A DNA stretch of 64,000 bases from DYFT01 sp041695085. GTDB taxonomy: Bacteria > Bacteroidota > Ignavibacteria > UBA10030. Of this stretch, positions 35,257-43,605 are shown piece after piece (the first letter of the stretch is position 1; each line of letters begins with the position of its first letter). Where the stretch lies: assembly GCA_041695085.1 (NCBI GenBank), contig JBGFRO010000014.1, forward strand, positions 4,845-68,844, in the 5' to 3' direction. Below the pieces are notes generated by a model. That model did no database searches and was not told the origin of the DNA. It was given only the letters and a program-made list of their open reading frames with translations. The position numbers and the translations under genes are program-made.

Positions 35257-36177
35257 CTATAGTTTCGCGCTGGATCGCTTCTTGCCGAGAATCTGCTTGA
35301 GGGCTGCTTTCTTTAGTCGCAACGAGAGGAGGTCTCGGTAGATTTCCGGCCGTCGGGAAGCAATGACCGCCAGTGTGCGATCGAGCAATTCATTGAAGTA
35401 AAACTCCGTCATGCGGTGTTCGTTCAAATCAAGATCATACGTCAGGACACCTATGCTTCGACCCATATCGGCAAGGATCAGACCATCTCGACCGACAACG
35501 CTGCTCCGTCCAATCATCTTTCCCGGTTTCCATTCGCCTTCAGGATAGCCATAGCAAGCGGATACGATGGGAAGTCCCGTATCGATCGCGCGGGCCCGAT
35601 AGCGCACTTCCCAATCGATTTCGCCCCAGGTTGCCTGCACGTGAGGAAACAGGAGCAGCTCCGCACCACGCAGCATCAGGATCGTCGCTACTTCCGGATA
35701 TTCGATGTCCATACAGGTCATCATGCCGATCTTGGCAACGTCGAGTTTGATAACGGGGAAATCGTTTCCCGGACGAATTCCGAGCTTCTGTTCGGGAAGT
35801 GTCGGATGGGATTTTTGATAGGCACCGATGATCTTCCCTTGCCGATTGATCACGACGGCCCAACTTGAAAGAACATCTCGCATCGTGCCGAAGATGGGCA
35901 CGACGACGTTCATTCGATACTTACGAGCGAGCGATGCGACCGACTTCGTGAAATCACCCGGAATCGGGTCGGCCACATATTCCGTCACATCGCTCGACCA
36001 AGTTCGGTGATGAAGATTGGCGTACTCGCCAAACACAACCAAATCGCTCTTCCGCCTTCCCGCCACCGTGAGCGCGTCCCGAATACTTTGAAGGTTTCGT
36101 CGTTGTTTCTCCCGAAATGTTGCGCCTTCGATAACCGTTGGGAGTTGAGCAGCGCTTATTCGCACGATGCGTTCCAT
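35257..36177 (-). CDS. Carbon-nitrogen hydrolase (nitrilase superfamily)
   Basis: Cytoplasmic amidase or carbamoylase of the nitrilase fold, 306 aa. The catalytic triad is Glu51 (VVFGEYAN), Lys122 (AYQKSHP) and Cys155 (GMMTCMDIEYPE). Members hydrolyse amides, N-carbamoyl amino acids or beta-ureidopropionate; the substrate cannot be told here. The start at 36177 follows AGAGGAAAAG and lies 2 bases after the stop of the sodium:solute symporter, so the two are one transcription unit and the transported compound may be the hydrolase's substrate or yield it. A longer in-frame start at 36312 would lie inside the symporter gene and is rejected. Confidence 0.9.
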   Translation of the reverse strand: MERIVRISAAQLPTVIEGATFREKQRRNLQSIRDALTVAGRRKSDLVVFGEYANLHHRTWSSDVTEYVADPIPGDFTKSVASLARKYRMNVVVPIFGTMRDVLSSWAVVINRQGKIIGAYQKSHPTLPEQKLGIRPGNDFPVIKLDVAKIGMMTCMDIEYPEVATILMLRGAELLLFPHVQATWGEIDWEVRYRARAIDTGLPIVSACYGYPEGEWKPGKMIGRSSVVGRDGLILADMGRSIGVLTYDLDLNEHRMTEFYFNELLDRTLAVIASRRPEIYRDLLSLRLKKAALKQILGKKRSSAKL

Positions 36178-36179
36178 CG

Positions 36180-37955
36180 TTACTTTTCCTCTGATGGATG
36201 TGGTCGATTTCGTGTGAAGATAAATATCGCGGCACCGAGCAGCGTCAGCATCATTCCTGCCACCAAATTGATGGATGCCGGTGCTACATCTGTGGATGGC
36301 ACAAAGACGCAAGCCATCAACACCCCTCCAAAGATAAAACAGATCGTCGCGATCAATCGATACGGCTTCATACCAGAACGGTCGAGATGAGCTTCGTCTG
36401 TTGTTGGTGTGTGTAGATCGTTCTCAAATTTGCGTATCGATGCATTTCGCGGATCATCCGGTTTATACCAGAGCGCGGAACCAAAGAAGACGACCGTCGC
36501 GACAATCGATTCGCTGAGTATGTTACGCACAATGGGAACCTCACCCCACACATCAAGCGCCATCAACAGAAGTGCGACTCCAATCGCCGCCGAGCAGGAG
36601 GCGATGCCGGACCACCAGGGCGTGCGCGTGTAGAGAATGCCCAAAGCGACAGGCATCATAAATGCTGCCGTGAGGGAGTAGAACTGGAGAGCAAATTCGA
36701 ACGCGCCGCCGAGTGTTGGGATGTACAGCGCCACCGCAACACCCAGAATGCCGACGACGAGCATCGTCATACGTCCTACCAGAAGTTGACGTTTCTCGGA
36801 AGGATCGCCCCCTGCGACGCGCCGGTGTGCCGGAACGTAGATGTCTTTTGTCAGCGTCGCTGCCAACCAGTTGAAGGCATCATTGGCCTGGCCAAGCGTT
36901 GCGGAGAGAATGGCCGACACCACGAATCCGATCATCCCATGCGGCAGGAGCAGAAGAGCAAGACTCACAAACGACGCTTCCGCTGGGACGGCAAAGGAAG
37001 GCCAAAGTGCCTCGATGTTGGGAAAAATGATACGCGACACCATCACGGGAAGAATCCAGAGCAACGGTCCGACAACCGACAGCACCGCGCAGAGAAGCGC
37101 CATTTTCTTTGTGTCAGATTCCTTCGGCACACTGATGTATCGCTGCACAATGGCCCAGGCGACATTGTAACCGAGGATAACGTTAATGGCGTACGACAAC
37201 AGAAACCATGGATTCGCAGCATTGCCGGTGAGTGTGAAGTACCCTTCCGGCGCCTCGTTGAGAAGTCGGTTCAACCCACCCCACCATCCTCCCTCTCCAC
37301 CGAGATAGATGTACGAAACCGGAAAAACGATGATGGTCATGATCGTGATGATGACGGCCTGAACCGTGTCGGAAAGGACCGCCGCCCAGAGTCCACCGAT
37401 GACGGAATAGGCCACCATCACGGTTCCGGTGAGGATAATCGAGAGCTGAAAACCGGTGAGCGTTATAAGTCCGAGATCGAACGTCCGCTCATTGAATCCC
37501 AATGCCGTCGAGATGAAGATGCAGAGAATATAGAGCCCCTGTCCGATCGCCACAATTTGGGGGATGATGGCGGTGATCGAATAGAAGTGGGTCGTCGAGG
37601 AGGAATAACGTCTTGAAAGAAATTGCAGCGGTGATTGAATGCGTGCGCGGCGCCACCGAATGCCGAATACAAAGTATCCTGCCAGATAGGCCCACGCCGC
37701 GGAGGTAAAGAGCACCACAGCTCCAATGCCATGATGATAGGTAAAACCCGCCGCCGCAACGAACATGAAAGCAGAATAACCGCTCACCCAGTTGGAGAGT
37801 CCGGCAATCACCCACGGAATTCTTCCTCCCCCTTTGAAGTACTCATCCGTGTTTTTATTCCGCCTCGCCGCATAGAATCCAACCCAGATGATCACTCCAA
37901 AATAAAGAGCAATGAGCGCGTAATCGAGCAGATTGACCGTGTTGAATTGGGGCAT
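36180..37955 (-). CDS. Sodium:solute symporter (SSS family)
   Basis: Inner-membrane sodium-coupled transporter of 591 aa with about 13-14 transmembrane segments. Family marks include the N-terminal FKGGGRIPWVIAGLSNWVSGYSAF (seen as GGRIPWVIAG then SNWVSGYSAF), YSVIGGLWAAVLSDTVQ in the middle, and a GMIGFVVSAILSATLGQANDAFNW segment. Most relatives carry sugars, myo-inositol, proline or sialic acid. Here it lies downstream of galactokinase and directly upstream of a nitrilase-fold amidase, so a sugar or N-acyl/amide compound is likely. No separate periplasmic protein is present. Confidence 0.93.
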   Translation of the reverse strand: MPQFNTVNLLDYALIALYFGVIIWVGFYAARRNKNTDEYFKGGGRIPWVIAGLSNWVSGYSAFMFVAAAGFTYHHGIGAVVLFTSAAWAYLAGYFVFGIRWRRARIQSPLQFLSRRYSSSTTHFYSITAIIPQIVAIGQGLYILCIFISTALGFNERTFDLGLITLTGFQLSIILTGTVMVAYSVIGGLWAAVLSDTVQAVIITIMTIIVFPVSYIYLGGEGGWWGGLNRLLNEAPEGYFTLTGNAANPWFLLSYAINVILGYNVAWAIVQRYISVPKESDTKKMALLCAVLSVVGPLLWILPVMVSRIIFPNIEALWPSFAVPAEASFVSLALLLLPHGMIGFVVSAILSATLGQANDAFNWLAATLTKDIYVPAHRRVAGGDPSEKRQLLVGRMTMLVVGILGVAVALYIPTLGGAFEFALQFYSLTAAFMMPVALGILYTRTPWWSGIASCSAAIGVALLLMALDVWGEVPIVRNILSESIVATVVFFGSALWYKPDDPRNASIRKFENDLHTPTTDEAHLDRSGMKPYRLIATICFIFGGVLMACVFVPSTDVAPASINLVAGMMLTLLGAAIFIFTRNRPHPSEEK

Positions 37956-38061
37956 CGTTAGGAAAGGATCAAGAGTCCTTCATTCCAGTTGTCCATCTTC
38001 TTCAACCAAGTCTTCTCATTTTCCACCGGCTTTTGCCGCCTCATGTGTGGTCTTGTTCGGT

Positions 38062-39585
38062 CTACGCCCAGAAGATCGACGGTTGTATCGTTCCGGCTGC
38101 TGCAGAGGCTCGGCACCGGAATATGGCATCGTTCATCGATTGGTAAGGAACCCATTCCACCTGTGGCCGGCTTGGGATGTACGTCTCATAGTAATCCTTT
38201 CGCATACCAGCAAGAAACGACTGCATACGCTCCACAGGCACAAGATTGACGGTGCACCCGCCAAAACCGGCGCCGGTGAGTCGGGCTCCCAACGCGCCAT
38301 GCCGTCGCGCAAGCTCGACGAGCAGATCGAGTTCCTCGCAGCTCACTTCATAATCATCCCGACAGCTTGCATGCGATGCGTTCATCAGATCGCCAAGTGC
38401 AGGAAGGTCGTTTGTTTCCAGACATTTTACCGCCTCTTCCACGCGTCGGGCTTCGGTTACCACATGCCGATAACGTGACCAGAGTTTGAATCCATCCTTC
38501 GGCTCAATGAGAACCGAGCCATCTTTCAGCGTAAGGTGCTTTTTGATGATACCCTCTGCCTCCGTCCCGATTCTTCCTGCAATATCTTTGAGAAAGAGAG
38601 GCTCCTCTCCGAACGTCTGCCGGGCCAATTTCATCATCTCTTCCTCTTTGATGTTGCACCGCTCAGCAGAAAGCTCTGAAAGAAGGTGGCTCTCAACCGT
38701 TCGACCGAGCATACGGCCGAGGGCACTCGACAAAAGGAGCGCCGCAAGTCGACATTCGATGACCCGTCGATTGTACGCATCACGCGCCGCAGAACTCTTC
38801 GCAGCGCGAACCAACGAATTGCAGACGATAAGAGCCACCTCTATCGGCAAAGACACAGGCCGAACGCGCAACGGAAAGAAGTCGATCTTCAATGCAGCCC
38901 GCACCCTGCCCAAGAGCGATGTTGCCTGATCCATTCCTCCTCCTTCCATCCCCACAAATCGTTCCGCGCGGGCAAGCAGTTCCGCCAATGCCATCCGATC
39001 CACCTCAATAGCATTGACAGCAAGAAAAGCTAATCCGGAGGCAACGACGAGTGCGGAAGAGGAGGAAAGCCCGGAGGATTCCGGCACACTACCGTGCAGT
39101 ACCGCACGAAATCCCCGCAGGGACTCCCTTTTCACAACCCCTTCCGCGATCAATCCATGAACGGCAGCTTTGACGTAGTTTCCCCAATCGCCGCGTTCAT
39201 ATGGTTGAGCCGACTCTTCAACGTGAAAGATGCGTGAGCCGAAACGATCATCGAGATTGACAATCTCGATGACGCCACCCTTCCTGGGTTGCACCGCAAG
39301 CAGAAGATCGCGGTCGATCGTCATCGGTAGCACCGGATAGCCGTTGTAGTCGGTATGCTCGCCGATTAAATTGACACGTCCGGGAGCTCGTACGAGGAAC
39401 GGGGCATCGGGAGAAGCTCCTTGTATTGCATACCGTGAATGAAACGAGGAGAGGAGGCGTGAAAATCGGTCGAGGTGTGCTGCCAGTTCCTCCACCGTGC
39501 AGTCATAGATCAATTGCAGATGGGAGGAGAATTGTGATGAGGAGGTTTGGTTCACATCGGCATCTCGGGTGTGCGCGCATGCCAC
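38062..39585 (-). CDS. galK: Galactokinase family kinase, GALK2/eukaryotic-like long form
   Basis: GHMP-family sugar kinase of about 507 aa, longer than the roughly 390 aa of E. coli GalK. Motif 1 is GRVNLIGEHTDYNGYPVLP (about 70-88), the phosphate loop is PESSGLSSSSALV, and motif 3 is GARLTGAGFGGCTVNLVP. The extended N terminus and an inserted helical stretch containing FKLWSRYRHVVTEARRV and LMNASHASCRDDYEVSC closely follow eukaryotic GALK2/Gal1-type proteins, so N-acetylgalactosamine 1-kinase activity is as likely as galactokinase. A GTG start at 39585 is tentative. It follows the nucleotidyltransferase by 20 bases, giving consecutive kinase and sugar-nucleotide steps. Confidence 0.88.
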   Translation of the reverse strand: MACAHTRDADVNQTSSSQFSSHLQLIYDCTVEELAAHLDRFSRLLSSFHSRYAIQGASPDAPFLVRAPGRVNLIGEHTDYNGYPVLPMTIDRDLLLAVQPRKGGVIEIVNLDDRFGSRIFHVEESAQPYERGDWGNYVKAAVHGLIAEGVVKRESLRGFRAVLHGSVPESSGLSSSSALVVASGLAFLAVNAIEVDRMALAELLARAERFVGMEGGGMDQATSLLGRVRAALKIDFFPLRVRPVSLPIEVALIVCNSLVRAAKSSAARDAYNRRVIECRLAALLLSSALGRMLGRTVESHLLSELSAERCNIKEEEMMKLARQTFGEEPLFLKDIAGRIGTEAEGIIKKHLTLKDGSVLIEPKDGFKLWSRYRHVVTEARRVEEAVKCLETNDLPALGDLMNASHASCRDDYEVSCEELDLLVELARRHGALGARLTGAGFGGCTVNLVPVERMQSFLAGMRKDYYETYIPSRPQVEWVPYQSMNDAIFRCRASAAAGTIQPSIFWA

Positions 39586-39605
39586 CTAAGCGTCGACCAT
39601 TGCGA

Positions 39606-40481
39606 TCACCATGAGAGCGATCCGAAATGTTCGACAAGGTAGCGTTGAACGCGCGGAATATCTTCTTTATAGGTAAGATCCGGAACGTGTTCCTTCCACG
39701 GAATTGCCCGTACGCTCTTCGGATGGCTCTGCGCCATCAACGTCACAGCCATCACCAGCTCTTTCTCTCCCCGAGTCGGATGCAGCGGGCATTGTTCGAG
39801 AAAGGGGTACACCATGTCGTAGTTGAGACGAAAAACATTCATGCTCACGCGCAAGATGCCCCCCGTTTCGCGCAGTTGTTCAAGCTGCTCGAGATTCGGT
39901 TTCTCGACAATTTCAATGAGGTATCCTTCCGCGTCTTTTCTTGTGATGCCGAACTGCGCGATGCGCTGCTCATCAAACTCGAGTCCCGACCGATCATAGT
40001 CGATCAAGCAGTTGGGTGCCTCGCACGTGAGAAGCGCAGAAAAGGCCTCTGTAGAGTACAAATTATCGCTGTTGCACACGATAAAATCTCCTCCCCGCCA
40101 ATCTGTTCGTGTGCGGAGTGCTTGCAGCGTGGCATCGGCCGTTCCAAGTGGTTTCGTCCTTCCGGCCGGTATTTTCTGCAGTGCGTACGAGATGGAGAGA
40201 CCAAAAAACTCATTTCCGCGATCCGCGGAGCCATAATACGAACGCACACTCTCATCTCGCTCGCCGATGACGATAACAATGTCGGTCAGCCCGGCGCGGC
40301 GCGCGTTGTAGAGAAGGTAGTCCAGAAAGGGCCTCCCTTGGTGCCCGACGCCGAGCATGCCTTTCGTTCGTTCTTCTGTTTGGTGAAGCAGATCGGGATC
40401 AATTGCTACGTTGCTCGGTGCCTTCATGCGCGAAGAGATGCCGCCGGCGAGGACCACGAGCCGTGGATCCCCATGGGCCAT
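39606..40481 (-). CDS. Sugar-1-phosphate nucleotidyltransferase-like protein
   Basis: A 291-aa NTP_transferase-fold enzyme. The nucleotide-binding N terminus is LVVLAGGISSRMKAPS, with catalytic-type FIVCNSDNLYS later, where D-x-D or similar binds metal, and EIVEKPN in the sugar site. The usual G-G-x-G-T-R-L signature is altered to AGGISSRM, which is nearer the MobA/IspD style, so the exact reaction is uncertain. It starts 3 bases after the Gfo/Idh/MocA gene and precedes the galactokinase, suggesting activation of the sugar 1-phosphate the kinase forms. Confidence 0.8.
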   Translation of the reverse strand: MAHGDPRLVVLAGGISSRMKAPSNVAIDPDLLHQTEERTKGMLGVGHQGRPFLDYLLYNARRAGLTDIVIVIGERDESVRSYYGSADRGNEFFGLSISYALQKIPAGRTKPLGTADATLQALRTRTDWRGGDFIVCNSDNLYSTEAFSALLTCEAPNCLIDYDRSGLEFDEQRIAQFGITRKDAEGYLIEIVEKPNLEQLEQLRETGGILRVSMNVFRLNYDMVYPFLEQCPLHPTRGEKELVMAVTLMAQSHPKSVRAIPWKEHVPDLTYKEDIPRVQRYLVEHFGSLSW

Positions 40482-40484
40482 CGG

Positions 40485-41396
40485 CTATTCACCTCTCCGC
40501 TTCGCTGCGGCATATTCAGCGGCGAATGCAGCGCCGTCGAAGCCCTCTTCCGACGGCACTTCGGAGAGATAGATTTTGCCGCCGTGTTGTCGAGACAACT
40601 TTGCTGCAATGTGAATCTTCACCGCTTCGAGTGGCGCTTCCATGGTGAAGGGAATGGGATTTCCCTTGATCATTTCGACGAAATGGTGGAGGAACGGCTC
40701 ATACAGCCGCGCCGCATCCACCTTCATTGCATGAAGTCCCGATGTGGTATAGAGATTCAACGTCCACTCGTGGTACGGTTGCTGGAGTTGAAGCAGGAGA
40801 ACGAAACCGTTGTGGTACGTTACTGAGATGATGCTGGTTTTGTTTTCTCCGATGTACTCGACATAGTTCGCGCCGGTTCCCAAAACGCCTTGTGCCATCT
40901 CTGTAGTGTGAATGCCGTAACTGAAAAAGTCGCCGGGTCCTGTTGCAACCGCTGAGACGATCTGTCCAAAGCCCGCCGCCTCTGAACGAAAAATGGCGAC
41001 CTCCTGAGCAAAGCGGAGAGCGGAGCCCCCGTACATCGGCGTTCGGTGCGTCGCCTGAAGTTCCAACAGCGCGTAGATATCCCGCACTTTTCCAACGACC
41101 GGTTTGTCAATCAACACCGGCTTCTTTGCTTCAAGAAAAGGATACGCTTTATCGACATGCTTATCCCAGTTGGCGCCATGAATCATTGCCGCATCGACGT
41201 GTTCAAGCATATCCTTCAGCCGCTTGCAGACATGGGGGATATCGTTCTCCCGAGCGAACCGCTCGTCATATCCTTCCGGCCAGACATCGCGCCCATCCCA
41301 CAGTGCCATTACTTTCACATCGGGCATCGAGTTCAGGATTTTCGTAAACACTTTGGGATGGGATGTGTCGAGATCGACAAGACCGATGCGGATCAT
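40485..41396 (-). CDS. Gfo/Idh/MocA-family oxidoreductase
   Basis: NAD(P)-dependent dehydrogenase of sugars or inositols, 303 aa. The Rossmann start is IRIGLVDLDTSHPKVF, slightly unusual in lacking a full GxGxxG; the KPVLIDKPVVGKV segment provides the conserved E/D-K-P (here DKP), and the C-terminal alpha/beta domain contains GIHTTEMAQGVLG. AAAGGAT lies upstream of the ATG at 41396, which follows the EamA gene's stop by 4 bases. The D instead of E in the E-K-P motif occurs in subgroups. It may oxidise the sugar imported by the neighbouring symporter. Confidence 0.88.
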   Translation of the reverse strand: MIRIGLVDLDTSHPKVFTKILNSMPDVKVMALWDGRDVWPEGYDERFARENDIPHVCKRLKDMLEHVDAAMIHGANWDKHVDKAYPFLEAKKPVLIDKPVVGKVRDIYALLELQATHRTPMYGGSALRFAQEVAIFRSEAAGFGQIVSAVATGPGDFFSYGIHTTEMAQGVLGTGANYVEYIGENKTSIISVTYHNGFVLLLQLQQPYHEWTLNLYTTSGLHAMKVDAARLYEPFLHHFVEMIKGNPIPFTMEAPLEAVKIHIAAKLSRQHGGKIYLSEVPSEEGFDGAAFAAEYAAAKRRGE

Positions 41397-41400
41397 GAGG

Positions 41401-42363
41401 TTATCCTTTTGAGAGAGATCGCGCGTGAAGTTTCGATCGAAGAAGATCGATTTGTGTCGCAAGAAGTACACCGAGAAGCACGAGCACCGAACCGGCGAGG
41501 TCGATCGTTGTCAAGCGCTCGCCCAACCAGACGATACCTCCAACCACCGCTACCACAGGGATCACGTATGCCATCATCGAGAGCAACACAAAATCGACAC
41601 GTTGGAAAAGGGAGAAATACAGGGTGAACGGAATGGCCGTCGCAATAACGGCAAGATAGAGAAGTGACAGGGCGAACTCGGTGGTGAACTCCAGCCGCGG
41701 AATCCCGCCGACGAACGCGAAGGGAAGGATCACCAATCCCCCGAAGAGCTGGAGGTAGACGTTGTAGACGATGTGATTTGATCCCCGGAAGTGTTTGCGC
41801 GAAAACGACTGGGCAAATCCGATCGAGACAGCGCTGAGGATCACGGCCGCTCCCGCGAGGTATGCAGACGCATGTTCAGCCTCCATCGGGTCGTCGGAAA
41901 ATAACACAATGATTCCGAGAAAGCCAACAATCATGCCGCCGATTTTCGAGAGCTTTAACTGACTCTGACCGAGATAGACATGTGCAAAGAGAGCGATAAA
42001 AAACGGAACCGTGCTCTGAAGAATCGCCCCCAATCCTCCACTGATGTATTGAAGCGCCCACACCACAAGCGCGGTTGGTATGCCGACCCAAAACGTGCCG
42101 GTCATTGCCGCCACAACAAGTCCCCGCGCATCGTACGGTTCACGCGCTCCCCTCCAACGAGCCCAACCGTACAGGAGGATTCCTCCAACAATACATCTCA
42201 GACTCGCGAGCAAGAATGCGTTGACGTACTGAAGTCCAATAATCGTGACGGGCCATGAAAGGCCCCACGCTACCGTAAGAAATCCGACCGCGAACAAGTC
42301 GTGCGGACGAAATGCGTGTGTTGACAATGGTCGACAAACCTCCCTCTTCAATACAACAGCCAT
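41401..42363 (-). CDS. EamA/DMT-family transporter
   Basis: Inner-membrane drug/metabolite transporter of 320 aa with ten hydrophobic segments in two EamA repeats: FAVGFLTVAWGLSWPVTIIG opens the first and AGAAVILSAVSIGFAQSFSR the second. Relatives export amino acids, sugars or metabolites. ATG at 42363 begins a product with the usual short cytosolic N terminus, although no ribosome-binding site is clear; earlier in-frame starts would overlap the glycerate kinase gene. It could relieve build-up of pathway intermediates in the surrounding sugar locus, which is speculation. Confidence 0.88.
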   Translation of the reverse strand: MAVVLKREVCRPLSTHAFRPHDLFAVGFLTVAWGLSWPVTIIGLQYVNAFLLASLRCIVGGILLYGWARWRGAREPYDARGLVVAAMTGTFWVGIPTALVVWALQYISGGLGAILQSTVPFFIALFAHVYLGQSQLKLSKIGGMIVGFLGIIVLFSDDPMEAEHASAYLAGAAVILSAVSIGFAQSFSRKHFRGSNHIVYNVYLQLFGGLVILPFAFVGGIPRLEFTTEFALSLLYLAVIATAIPFTLYFSLFQRVDFVLLSMMAYVIPVVAVVGGIVWLGERLTTIDLAGSVLVLLGVLLATQIDLLRSKLHARSLSKG

Positions 42364-42421
42364 CGGGCAGTCGACGGCTGAACGCAAGATCGTTCTCTTG
42401 ATGGTGTTGCTCTTCAGAAGG

Positions 42422-43570
42422 TCAAGCTGCGTGAGCTGCAAGATAGCGTCTGAGCAGCGATTCGGTTCTCTCTTCCACAAGTGCCGACGCGCGCTGCATC
42501 GCTTCTTCTTCTCTCACACTGCCGTTCACAATCGACTCAATATCGTCAAGAAATCGGTCGTTCACAAATGACGCGCGTGAACCCTGGAGACTCCCAACAA
42601 CCGCCAGTACCGGTTTCCTCCTCCGTCTGCAGCGAGCAATCAGACCTCCAATCGCCTTGCCGTACCGTACCTGCTCATCGAGCCTTCCTTCTCCTGTGAG
42701 GACAAGATCGGCGGTGAGAAGCACCTCATCGAAACCGGTCGAATCGAGAACGACATCGATCCCTGCTTTGATCCGAGCTCCGCAGAACGCCACCAATCCC
42801 GCCCCTAACCCTCCTGCAGCTCCGGAGCCGGGAAGATGAAGAATATCGACTCCAAGTTGTTGACGGATCGTTGTCGCGTATTTCAACAATGCTCGGTCAA
42901 GCCGCTCCGCTTCCGAACGGCTCGCTCCTTTTTGGGGACCGTAGACAAGACTCGCACCATTTTCCCCGCAGAGAGGATTTTGCACATCGCTCGCAACAAC
43001 AATGTCCGCCGACCGGAGTCGCAGATCAATGCGGGAGAGATCGATCTTCGCTAATCGTTCGAGAGCCAATCCTCCCCTCTCGAGTTGGCGTCCTTCTTTG
43101 TCGAGGAAGCGCACTCCCAGCGCCTCCGCCATACCTGCACCACCATCGTTCGTCGCACTTCCTCCGATGCCGATGGTGACGGATGCAGCTCCCGCGTCGA
43201 GTGCGGCAACAAGAAGCTCTCCCACACCGTACGTTGTGGTGAGCGATGGATTTCGGCTTTCAGGAGGAACCAGCGATAGCCCTGCCGCCTCCGCCATTTC
43301 AAGGACGGCGAGAGACTTCTGCGGAATCCAGAGCCATTCTGCATCTACCCGTTGATCCGGCAGCGGCCCACTGACGGGCGTGCGACGGAGCTCGCCGCCT
43401 ATCACCCGATGCAGCACACGCACAAGACCTTCACCACCATCGGAGATAGGATGAAGAACTGTTTGAACATCGGGAAAGACACGCCGGACGCCCCGCGCCA
43501 TCGCCTCGGCAGCTTCGAAAGCGGTGAGCGATCCTTTGAACGAATCGGGCGCAATCAAAACGGTGGTCAT
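42422..43570 (-). CDS. Glycerate kinase (GarK/GlxK type)
   Basis: Phosphorylates D-glycerate, normally to 2-phosphoglycerate, feeding it to glycolysis. 382 aa, family length. Conserved blocks are VLIAPDSFKGSLTAFEAAEAM at the N terminus, PISDGGEGLV, GIGGSATNDGGAGMAEALG and GAAGGLGAGL. GGAG lies 9 bases before the ATG. Its presence implies that the locus produces glycerate, for example from tartronate semialdehyde, hydroxypyruvate or glyceraldehyde released by an aldolase. It precedes the EamA transporter and follows the GH67/GH20-like gene by 35 bases. Confidence 0.95.
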   Translation of the reverse strand: MTTVLIAPDSFKGSLTAFEAAEAMARGVRRVFPDVQTVLHPISDGGEGLVRVLHRVIGGELRRTPVSGPLPDQRVDAEWLWIPQKSLAVLEMAEAAGLSLVPPESRNPSLTTTYGVGELLVAALDAGAASVTIGIGGSATNDGGAGMAEALGVRFLDKEGRQLERGGLALERLAKIDLSRIDLRLRSADIVVASDVQNPLCGENGASLVYGPQKGASRSEAERLDRALLKYATTIRQQLGVDILHLPGSGAAGGLGAGLVAFCGARIKAGIDVVLDSTGFDEVLLTADLVLTGEGRLDEQVRYGKAIGGLIARCRRRRKPVLAVVGSLQGSRASFVNDRFLDDIESIVNGSVREEEAMQRASALVEERTESLLRRYLAAHAA

Positions 43571-43605
43571 GGAAACAAGCTCCCGCAATGTCCTTCCATC
43601 GCGCC

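Noticed and set aside
36786..37616. Plus-strand open frame of 276 codons
   Set aside because: Antisense to the sodium:solute symporter; composition is rich in R, D, H and G as expected from antisense reading.
39627..40826. Long plus-strand open frame of 399 codons
   Set aside because: It is antisense to the nucleotidyltransferase and Gfo/Idh/MocA genes, which have intact family motifs; no motif on this strand.
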